From Asterionellopsis glacialis (Eukaryota > Bacillariophyta > Plagiogrammaphyceae > Rhaphoneidales > Asterionellopsidaceae): a stretch of DNA of 15,623 bases. Of this stretch, positions 7,200 through 15,623 are shown in pieces (the stretch's first letter is position 1; each line of letters begins with the position of its first letter). The stretch lies in assembly GCA_014885115.2 (NCBI GenBank), contig WKLE02004217.1:1-15623 (forward strand). The letters run 5' to 3'. The notes beneath the pieces are model-generated. The model was not told the DNA's origin, did no database searches, and saw nothing but the letters and a program-made list of their open reading frames with translations. Position numbers and translations under genes: made by a program.

Positions 7200-10100
7200 A
7201 TGGGGAAGAAGATCGCGCTGTTGCTGTCTTTCAAGAAGAATCTTACTATAGCATTCGTACTAATCGTGGCAACAGCATGTCTTTCAAGTGATTTCTGTGC
7301 CCAAAACTCTCGTTTATGGGCGTGTGTAACAAATAAGGAGGGATCATCAGCCAAGTTGGCAAATGTGAAAAGAAAACTCGTATCAGGAGGCGGGCCTCCC
7401 CCTGAATATTCTGATCGTGATAAGATTGCGCGTTTCCTTGAACAAGCAACCTTTGGCCCTACAAGGGAAAGTATCGAAGAAGTTGGAACTGATGCTACTA
7501 TTACCAACTTTGCAGAATGGATTAGTAATCAAATGGATTCTTCCAAAGTACCCATGACATCTCATCGCGAATTTTATAGAACATATGCTAATGCACGTGC
7601 TGAATTTCCTTTTGAGGGTGGGACTGTGACACATCCATGTCAAAAGGGTACAAAGTATCGTTTATATGCGCTAAGCAACAAAGATCAAGATCGCGCCATG
7701 CTCATCGAAACTGTGTCCAATAGTCAGTTCAAAAGACTTAAAGTTGGAAACTTTGTCCGTACTTTGGTAACCGATGCTGCAGTTAATATGAATCCACCAT
7801 TGATGGCGCCAGCACTTGTATCATTGCCATCCAACATTCCATATAAGTTTTGTGTTATTGATGATGCTTATTTAGACGAGAATGGAAAGAATTCATATGT
7901 GGGCATCATTGCCTTTGATGGGCAGTGCCGCTCACTTTGGCTTAATGGTAAACACGGTAATGCTGGTCTTATATTTGATTTTAATGCAGCCACGCCAAAT
8001 AGATTGTTGAATTTAGGCGATCCAGCATCAGCACCATATGTGAAACCTCATATGACAGCAAACTATGGTGGACTTGGTCGGACACCAGAAGTTCAAGAAA
8101 TTGTTTTGATGGATGATATTCCACATGACGCGCAGCCAATTTGTAGAGGGTTAGGGGCAACAGGAAATCCAGAAGATCCAGTATATGTCTTTTATGATCA
8201 AAAATTTTGGATGCACGACCCACGTTTTCAGTTATTGAATAACACTGTTGAATCTCCTCTTTTGGATGGCGGTGCTCAACAGGTAGAGTTAACAGCCGAT
8301 ATTTTGTCGAATGATCCTGATGCTGTACCTGTCAAGTGTGCCAATGCTCCTAGAACCTTCCAAAACGAAGGAAGTTGCATCCGATCCTCTTTTCTTGGCA
8401 GTGACGATGACACACCATGCGGGTCTGGAATTCTTTGTGGAAGTCCTGGAGAGATCGCTAATGATTTGATTTTGGGCGGAGAAGCTGGAGCTGCAGGTGG
8501 CGCATTTGATGTGAACACTGCAAAGCATGCAACCAAACTTCTTCAATATCGTACAGGATCTCGAAAGGATGTATGGATGACTGTCGTACTAAAGGCAAAG
8601 GACCAACTTCGACAACGCATTGCGTGGGCACTTGCTCAAATCCTTGTGATAAGTCCTACAAGTTTGGAACATGCCTTGTTACAATCAGAAGCCTACGTAA
8701 CGTATTATGACATCTTTGTACGTCATGCTTTTGGTAATTATCGTGATATTTTAAAGGAGGTATCATATTCACCAATGATGGGAGAAATGCTGACCTACGT
8801 TGATGGTGCATCGACAGCATCTGTATATCTGAAAGAGGGAAAGGTACAGTTCCCAGATGAAAATTATTCACGTGAAATCATGCAACTCTTCACAATTGGG
8901 CTATCTATGTTGCATCAAAATGGTACCGAGATTTTAAATGAAAATGGTAAACCTGTACTCACCTATACTAATGAACAAATTGAGGAGTATGCAAAGGTAT
9001 GGACAGGATTTACTCGTCAATTGGCACGTGGAAACATGGAGAGGCATTACTATTTTAACCGTATCGACCCAATGACTATTGCTCCTACAAAGTACGTTTT
9101 CAATCTATCATATTTACGATGCAAAAGGCTTATTTCTTGACTTATTGGAATTTCCGTGCTGGTATAGGAAATGAACTCAATTGCATTTCTCCTTTTATGT
9201 TACCATCGCCACATCACAGGAGAGATATGTTCCCAAAGATGGGACTCTTTCAGCGTTATATTGGTGACGGATACCCATTATGTGTTGATCTTCCAGAAAA
9301 GCATTTTCTAAAGGCTGGCGCCAAGTATCGGCTTGTCAATTCAAATGGCCAACCAGAGTTGCAAGTGGACAGTGATCAATGGGCCAAATCTACTTCAGGC
9401 GCTATCCAGAGAATGTTTGCAGATCCAAATGGCGAATTATATGCAATCTTATGCCAACCAAGTAGTAGTAATGGGGAATGCCAGTATCCATCACTTTTAG
9501 AGCTAAGCAATGATCTGACTTGTAGTGGAGATGAGTGTAGCGTCGACACAATCCGTACTATTCAGCTAGAGACTGGTATTTTTTATGAGTATATCAGGCC
9601 TCCTTGTGTAGAACATGCTTTCTATACTGGGGCTAAAAAGATTGTCCCGTACGATTACAATACCGGACCTAATGGATTAGGTTCAGATTCAGGATTTATC
9701 ATGTGTGCCAATCCAAAGCTAGAAGCTGCCAACTCGGCGTGCTGTAGCTCCAACAAATGTTCTACTTGTAGTATGGATGATGCATATGATGCCTTTGCCA
9801 CTGATCAGAAGTTTTGGGGCGAGCGTATGCGGTACACAACCGCAGAAGACCGCTGTGCCATGGATGGGCTATGCAATCTCCCTCATATGGGTGTATTCTG
9901 CGGTGACGTTTTTCAATATATTCAGGGATATGTCACACAGGGTTGTACTCCAATATGGTACAATTCTAATTTTGAAAATGATAAGCAAACTCACTTTTGG
10001 ACAGCAGATTCATGTACGATCAAGGCAAAAGTAGATCTTCAAGATGGTAAAGTTGGTATTGTTCATGCAACATCCCAAGACGATTCACTGATTGCTTCAC

Positions 10101-13100
10101 ATGTACAGCAAGGAACAAAGACATTCTTCAGAGTTGACTGGGGAAATGTTAGTACCGAAGAAATCGCTCTAGCCGTATCTGATTCGTCATCTTGTGCTGA
10201 TAGCGGAGATGGTTCCAAGATTTGTGATGTCACTGTGATGGAGGAAATGGTTTTTAGCAACGAAATGCCTCCTTCTTCAGTTGATGACGTTCTTACAAAA
10301 TTAAGTATTGGAGGATTTCATCCTAGTGTAACTTCTCCTTCGGGTACTCCGATCCAATCCTCAACCATCAATGGTGTGAAAGTATATCATGTCAACGGCA
10401 TTTATTCGGTAGATTCTGTATTTGAGGTGGTAGATCTGAACGGAGTGACTCATCTAAGAAAGAATAGAAAGAGTACAGTGTTACTTGATGGTACTTCATT
10501 GTCCTTCCGTAATCCAGTACATTTTGTGTCACTTATAGATCCAGAACCCCGAGATATGCATTACGAAACTGATGCTGCTATAGATCAGTATTTCTACCAT
10601 CCCAATATGGCTCCTTTTTTGGCAATCAGGTTCTCCCAACGTTTTGGTATTTCCAATCCATCCCCGCGGTATGTGGAGGAGATCGCAACAGCCTTCCGCA
10701 CCGGAACCTACACACCTGAAGATTCATCAACAAGTTTCGGGTCGGGAAAGTATGGTGACATGAGCGCTGTTATAGCTGCAGTGCTTTTGGACGCCGAAGC
10801 TCGGAATATAGCCTTGGATACACAACCAAGTCACGGCTCTCTAGGTGAGCCATTAATCAGGTTGATTAAGCTCATGAGAGCACTTGAGTTTGAAGCTGCA
10901 CCACACCATCGTATCACTGGTGCTCTTGCCGATCTTCAGTCGTTGATTGGCCAGATGGTGCATGAAGCTCCCTCCGTCTTTTCCTACTTTCTCCCAGAGT
11001 TTGCCCCCTCAGGTACACGTATTTCCCAGGCAGGTCTTGTCAGTCCCGAGTCTCAACTACTCACAAGTCCTAATGTGATGAATTTGTTGAACTCTATGTA
11101 CAGTCTTATTCGTTTTGGCCTTGATACTTGCTACTATGGTCTTGCATCGTGGTCATTCGCCACCATCGACACAAATTGCCTTGGCATATACAACTGGGGC
11201 AACATGACATATGCACCTTCTCCGGGTTCAACTTCTGATGAAATTGTCGATGAGCTTGCATCGTTGATGACGGCGGGGCGTCTGAGTGCTGAAAATAGAG
11301 CCATCGCAAAAGCACTATATGATAAGTCAGACTCTTCGATTGTTGATCGATTGGCTTTACTTCAACAGGTCATTGCATCATCATCAGAATTCCATGCTAT
11401 TGGCAGTACTAACATTAAGAGTGGCCAGCCTCGACCATCGCCAACACCTCTACCACCTGCTTCTAGTGATTCATACAAAGCAGTAGTATATGTTATGCTG
11501 GCTGGAGGATATGACTCTTGGAACTTGTTAGTTCCTCATACTTGCAACAACGCAGGTTTGAATGTGGCCACTCAGTATAAGAATGAGCGTGGCATATTGG
11601 CCTTGACCGAAGCTGAGCGAACGAATTTAATCAACATCAATGCTGCCAAGGAAACGCTGAAATACGGAACAGAAGGCGCGGAACCATGCAGCCAGTATGC
11701 CATCCACCCAAACATATCAATTTTGCAAGACCTCTTCGAAGATGGCGACTTATCCTTCTTTGCAAACGTGGGTGTTTTGAGTGAGCCAGTCACAAAGAAC
11801 AACTACAATGCATTGACCCAGACAAAATTATTTGCTCACAATACAATGCAAGCGGAAGCACAGCGGGTGGATCCTTACGAAGAGGCCCCAGACACTGGAA
11901 TCTTAGGCCGTGCTTTGGACATTTTGGCCAACACAACTATTCCTGGTACCTCCAACAAGTACAACGTGAACAGTTTAAGCATCGATGTTCCAGCTATGGC
12001 ACTTCGTGGAGTTCCTTTCGAAGCACCAAGCACAAAAGTTGTGAGCCGTTTCGGTCCAACAACTTTTAATCCATCTGTGACAAATAATGGTGCGGACCCA
12101 TGGGACATTCGTGCTGTGATTAAATCGATCAATAATGCAACCTCTCCTGAAAGTAACATGTATGGCGAGCTATGGTCATCATCTTTGCTGAATACTGTGT
12201 ACGAATCGGAGGAATTGAAATACTTTTTGGGTAATGTCTCCCTGTCAACTGGGGATGTTGGCACGGGATGGTGGGAAAGTATGGTGGGTATGGTGCTGAA
12301 GTTGATACATACCCGTCAGGATCGCGGTGTAAATCGTGATGTATTCTTTGTTCAGCTACCAGGATGGGATCACCATAGTGATACAAAAACCAACTTTGCA
12401 AAAATGTTGACTGACCTTAACAATGTGTTGGGTAAATTTGTCATGGAGCTCAAGGAAGAGGGTCTATGGGATCAGGTAACGTTAGTCTCTACGTCAGACT
12501 TTGGGCGCACTCTGGTCCCAAATACTGGAGCAGGATGTGACCATGCATGGGCGGGTCACTATTGGGCTATGGGGGGTAGTGTAGATGGAGGCCAAATACA
12601 TGGTCAATATCCAAGTGACATCACAGCTGACGGGGAATTGAACATCGGTCGTGGTCGAGGTCGGATGATTCCAACATTGAGTTGGGAGAGCATATGGAAC
12701 GGAGTCGTCGAATGGCTGGGTATCGAAGGTGCTACTAAGCTTGATTATTGCATGCCAAATCGCCACAAGACTGGTAAAAGATTGTTCACCAAGTCGGATA
12801 TTTTTCTTCAGGATCCAGCTGCACCAACTTCTCCCCCTACAATTTTACCGGTCACTTCGCCTCCAACGTCTGCACCAACTTCTCCCCCTACAATTTCACC
12901 GACCACTGCGCCTCCAACGTCTGCGCCAACTCCCCCCCCTACAATTTCACCAACCACTGCGCCTCCAACGTCTGCGCCAACTCCCCCCCCTACAATTTCA
13001 CCATTTTCCTTGCCTACTATTGTTCCAACAAAGCAACCGACCTCGCCACCAATGAGTTCTCCTACACCGCCTCCTACTCCCTCTCTAACCAACATAGCTC

Positions 13101-13489
13101 TTGGCAAGGCTACTTCACAGAAATCCACACCATTATATCCCATGGGATCATCTAATTTGGCCGTTGATGGAAACACAGATGGGCTATGGTGGGGAGGCTC
13201 CGTTACACATGGTGCTGGAAATGACTGGTGGATGGTTGACCTAGGTGACACGTACTCTATATATTCTGTCAAGATCTACAATCGTTTGGACTGTTGTAAG
13301 GAACGCCTCAATGGTATCACCATATTGATATTTGACAGCTCATACAATATAGTTAAACTTCAAACTATGCATAGTTGGAGTCCTGACATTGTTGAGTGGA
13401 CACTTGATGTGCCTGTAAGTGGAAGGCATGTACAAATTCAGAACCCTAATATATTACACATGGCAGAGGTGGAGATTTACGGCATTTAA
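7200..13489 (+). CDS. Secreted DUF1800-DUF1501 fusion protein with F5/8 type C domain (two exons)
   Basis: Exons 7200-9091 and 9220-13489 join in frame to 2053 residues; the junction gives IDPMTIAPTK-RDMFPKMGL, continuous DUF1800-type sequence. Residues 1-34 are a signal peptide (KK, then hydrophobic LTIAFVLIVATACL). DUF1800 begins near 74 (RFLEQATFGPT), continues with RQRIAWALAQ (471-480) and ENYSREIMQLFTIG (554 onward), and ends around 1076-1165 (YFYHPNMAPFLAIRFSQRF, LLDAEAR). It is split by two long inserts (about 130-450 and 650-1070), the second rich in cysteine. DUF1501, an alkaline-phosphatase-like fold, follows: GGYDSWNLLVP (1393 onward), GWDHH (1679-1683), SDFGRT (1723-1728), GCDHAW (1736-1741). 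A Pro/Thr/Ser linker (about 1831-1920) leads to an F5/8 type C, galactose-binding-like domain (1922-2053: NIALGKATSQKS, AVDGN, DWWMVDLG, KIYNRLDCC). The substrate is unknown; an extracellular or wall role with glycan binding is inferred. In bacteria DUF1800 and DUF1501 are usually separate adjacent genes. Confidence 0.9.
9092..9219 (+). other. Spliceosomal intron, 128 nt
   Basis: The donor is AA|GTACGT at 9092 and the acceptor is ACATCACAG|GAG at 9219, after a T/C-rich stretch. The length is not a multiple of three, and the upstream frame meets a stop at 9138. Removing it joins codon phase 2 to the downstream frame (AA + G = Lys) and restores the DUF1800 consensus across the junction. Without splicing the protein would be cut in the middle of DUF1800, so the intron is well supported although no transcript can be seen here. 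Confidence 0.9.
12821..13003 (+). repeat. 51-bp tandem repeat encoding the Pro/Thr/Ser linker
   Basis: Units start at 12821, 12872, 12923 and 12974 (the last is 30 nt long), each encoding a 17-residue APTSPPTISPTTAPPTS-like block. Units 2 to 4 are nearly identical in DNA, so the array is young or homogenised. The linker separates DUF1501 from the C-terminal F5/8C domain and is a plausible target for O-glycosylation or proline hydroxylation. Confidence 0.9.
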
Positions 13490-13679
13490 AAATCAGATGA
13501 GTAGCAAGTCGTAAACGAACTAGTAGAGTAACGCTTAGATTTTGAACGCATACAGATTGACTTTCTTCTTACTGACCGTCTTGCAGTCTACCGAATCTTG
13601 TTTTTTACTCTAAACACCTCTAGTAGAGAGACTCGTAGACACAAATATCTTGCTATTTGGAAAAAGGTAAGAACTATTC

Positions 13680-13685
13680 TTTATT
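13680..13685 (-). terminator. Candidate polyadenylation signal AATAAA for the P4H gene
   Basis: TTTATT on the plus strand reads AATAAA on the minus strand, about 46 bases past the stop codon of the prolyl-hydroxylase gene. The position fits a poly(A) signal. It lies in the 241-bp gap between two convergent genes; the facing gene, which ends at 13489, has no matching AATAAA there. Confidence 0.4.
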
Positions 13686-13730
13686 TCGTCTCAAATTACC
13701 TATAACTGATTTTAGTTGGGTTGCTTTGAC

Positions 13731-15570
13731 TTATAATTCATTGCCATACCCCTCTTCATCTTCTTCCTCCCCGTCTTCTTCCTGGTCTTGTTGTGGTTGC
13801 TGTTGTTCATTTAACGAATGTACACGTGGTCGTTTAATCGTCCATGTTTGATACCCATCTTTTGGTTCTGATTGGATGGTATATTCGGTGATGGGTGGTC
13901 CCGTATGACTTGTAAAATGAGCTTGAAATCTATGAAATTCAAATGAATTCATCTGTATCGATTTTCCAGGTTCAATTGTACCCGATTCACGTCGTTCCCA
14001 GGATATGTAAATTGTTTCAGGTGGATCACGTACATCATTATGAATGATGAGTATACGTTTATCACCTGTTCGTATTTCCCCGTATCGTTGTTTATTCCAT
14101 AACCATATATTGGCACCCCACTTTAAACCTTTGGTGACAGGACATGCACCATGGTGTGAAGAGGGATCGATTTGTCCGTCAGGTGTTATACTATAAAATA
14201 AGGCGGCTGTCGTATCCTTGGGTGGGACAGCTAATTTTTGGTAACATTGAGATACTATGGAATGTTCCCATGTACGTTTTTCAAACATATCTAATGCACC
14301 TGGTGGAGGTTGTTGTGCTTCACCTATACTTGGCGCACGTGGAAATACAGTAAAGCCACCTTCTTCCACATCATTCAAATACATGAATACTTTTTGGTTT
14401 TGGTAGGGTGAGAAAGAAGGCGAGAGACAGAAAAGTAAGACATGTGTATCATGTTCAAAGCAAAGGGAACCAACAACAGCAGTAGATTCCATCAAGCAAG
14501 CAATAATATGTCCAAAGCCACCACAACGACCAAGGTAATGTGACTAGAAAATCCCATACAACTGCAAACAATCTCCGTGTACAGTACATACCTGTTGCAA
14601 ACCGATTACTTCCACCTGAATAGGGTAAAAAATTAAAGTCTGTATCATCTCTCGGTGAAAAGTAATCAGGATGTGTATTATATCCTTGCCCTGGTTGATA
14701 TCGTACAATTTGTAATCCATCTACCTTTCCACTATCTTCTTCCATATTGGTAAGTTGAAAACTGCGTTTGATGGTAGCCTTGGCTGCAGGACTAGAACTA
14801 TCCCATGCATTATCACTTGTACGTCCACGTTCTTCGTGTGCAATATCAGACCCATCCGATGCTGTACCACTCCCTACAGTGGAACGTTTTAAACGTTGAT
14901 CTCCTGTCGCCGACAAGGCAACATTCATTAAGTCTTGACTTTCTTGAGGGGTATGAAAATTATGGATACGAAATACACGTGGTCTTTCACTCATACTTTC
15001 TAATATAATAGGTACTCCATTATTATTATCATCATCCTCTTCTTGATTGGCAGATGGGACAACATTTGTACTTACGATTTGCATATGACCAACTTCCACA
15101 AAGGGCCATACAAATTCTAATCCATCGGCTACCAAATACACACGTCGTTGTTGTAATAATGGTGGTGCATTAGGTTGGTCTTGTTTTTCCTTTTGTTGTG
15201 TTGTTTCCGATAATGCAGGTAATAATTGTTGAAAGGTTGTAATTAATTCACCATCTTCACGGTAGGCACGTGTTGCTACAACAGGTTCTTTTGCCATGTG
15301 TTTCGATACATTGACATATTGACTCATGGCAATAGCAAATGCTAATCCTGGTGGTTCTTGCTCATCCTCCTCCTCCTCCGCAAGAGTAGTAGCAGCATAC
15401 TTGGTTTGAAATTCCATTTCACTAAGGGTCATTGGAATACCACCTGTGGATGCACCATTATCATACAATTCAAATGTAGCTTCCTTGGTACTACTGCTTA
15501 ATGATACAACTGGATGTAGGATGAGGAACCATACGAATGATACTAATGAAAAGAATTGGAGTACCGTCAT
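13731..15570 (-). CDS. Secretory prolyl 4-hydroxylase-type 2OG/Fe(II) oxygenase with VHL-beta-like C-terminus (two exons)
   Basis: Exons 15570-14592 and 14389-13731 join in frame to 545 residues, giving NRFATVFMYLNDVEEGG across the junction, as expected for the P4H family. Residues 1-24 are a signal peptide. Residues 25-195 have no recognised domain and include an acidic EEEEDEQE run. The oxygenase core runs from about 196 to 425: RVFRIHNFHTPQE start, iron ligands H300 and D302 (THPDYF), NDVEEGG (332-338), distal histidine H406 (HHGACPV) and K416 (GLKWGANIW), which should bind the 2-oxoglutarate carboxylate. The usual catalytic residues are therefore present, and hydroxylation of proline in secreted proteins is likely. 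The extension 436-516 reads HNDV..YISWE..GTIEPGKS..NSFEFHRF, a pattern like the VHL beta domain; this is inference. The tail (520-545) is Gln- then Glu/Asp-rich. It is convergent with the DUF1800-DUF1501 gene. The start codon is only 53 bp from the window end, so an upstream exon cannot be excluded, but the signal peptide argues for this start. Confidence 0.85.
14390..14591 (-). other. Spliceosomal intron, 202 nt
   Basis: On the minus strand the donor is GCAACAG|GTATGT and the acceptor is CCAAAAAG|TATTC, preceded at some distance by a pyrimidine-rich run (CTTTTCTGTCTCTCGCC). Splicing joins phase 1 (G + TA = Val) and gives the family-typical ATVFMYLND. Read through, the first frame turns into unrelated sequence. 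The A-rich bases just before the acceptor are unusual, but no other AG lies in the preceding 50 bases. Confidence 0.85.
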
Positions 15571-15605
15571 GATAATGTGGATGTGAGAGGATAATATTTC
15601 TGCTG

Positions 15606-15623
15606 TTTTTTTTTGGGGGGGGG
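15606..15623. other. T9G9 homopolymer at the window end
   Basis: The last 18 bases are nine T followed by nine G, with nothing beyond. This is most easily explained as the end of an assembled contig, either at a homopolymer or as an artefact of sequencing chemistry, rather than as a biological feature. Confidence 0.6.

Noticed and set aside
12808..13272. Gly/Val-rich 154-residue ORF on the minus strand
   Set aside because: It is the antisense of the Pro/Thr/Ser repeat; its periodic VGGGVGADVGG comes from the 51-bp units.
9119..13489. Separate gene starting at the ATG at 9119, overlapping the upstream ORF by 22 nt
   Set aside because: The ATG and the next 33 codons lie inside the intron. The residues before 9220 have no family similarity, whereas splicing 9091 to 9220 restores continuous DUF1800 sequence.
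14455..15570. Complete 371-residue P4H ending in a hydrophobic Trp/Cys-rich tail (possible membrane anchor)
   Set aside because: The last 45 residues are intron read-through after a GTATGT donor. The catalytic distal histidine and lysine lie in the second exon, so a protein ending here would lack the active site.
1..15623. CRISPR array, tRNA, rRNA or prokaryotic operon signals
   Set aside because: I found no regularly spaced repeats, no cloverleaf-like segment and no ribosome binding sites. Introns and gene spacing are eukaryotic.

Overview
The window looks like nuclear DNA of a stramenopile alga, most likely a diatom. The evidence is spliceosomal introns with GT..AG borders, Pro/Thr/Ser linkers of the PTSAPTSPPT kind, a secreted protein that fuses DUF1800 and DUF1501, a prolyl-4-hydroxylase-type oxygenase, and a decayed tyrosine-recombinase transposon of a type I associate with diatoms. 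The species cannot be told from the sequence alone.

Layout. Positions 64-1468 (minus) hold a frameshifted relic of a Crypton-like tyrosine recombinase. Positions 1469-2546 are AT-rich non-coding DNA running into the 5' region of the first intact gene. Positions 2547-5462 (plus) encode a 971-residue, very basic, low-complexity protein with two WW domains. Positions 5463-7199 are non-coding but structured: a palindrome-rich, MITE-like segment (6248-6689) with several GGTACC units and perfect TGACGTCA sites, a direct repeat around it (6125-6156 and 6747-6785), and a three-armed inverted repeat (6790-6878). Positions 7200-13489 (plus) are one gene of two exons, although it reads as two overlapping ORFs. 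A 128-nt intron (9092-9219) joins them into a 2053-residue secreted protein: signal peptide, DUF1800 interrupted by two long inserts, DUF1501, a tandemly repeated Pro/Thr/Ser linker and a C-terminal F5/8-type-C (discoidin-like) domain. Positions 13731-15570 (minus) are also one gene of two exons, with a 202-nt intron (14390-14591). It encodes a 545-residue secretory prolyl-4-hydroxylase-type 2-oxoglutarate/Fe(II) oxygenase. Its C-terminal extension resembles the beta domain of VHL, the domain that recognises hydroxyproline in animals. The window ends in T9G9, which looks like a contig end.

How the genes may work together. The two right-hand genes are convergent, with 241 bp between their stop codons, and both products should enter the secretory pathway. 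One has a proline-rich linker and a carbohydrate-binding-like C-terminus; the other is a proline hydroxylase. A shared extracellular or cell-wall role is possible but is inference only. The most interesting items are the single-chain DUF1800-DUF1501-F5/8C fusion, since the two DUFs are usually separate neighbouring genes in bacteria, and the possible hydroxylase plus hydroxyproline-reader fusion.
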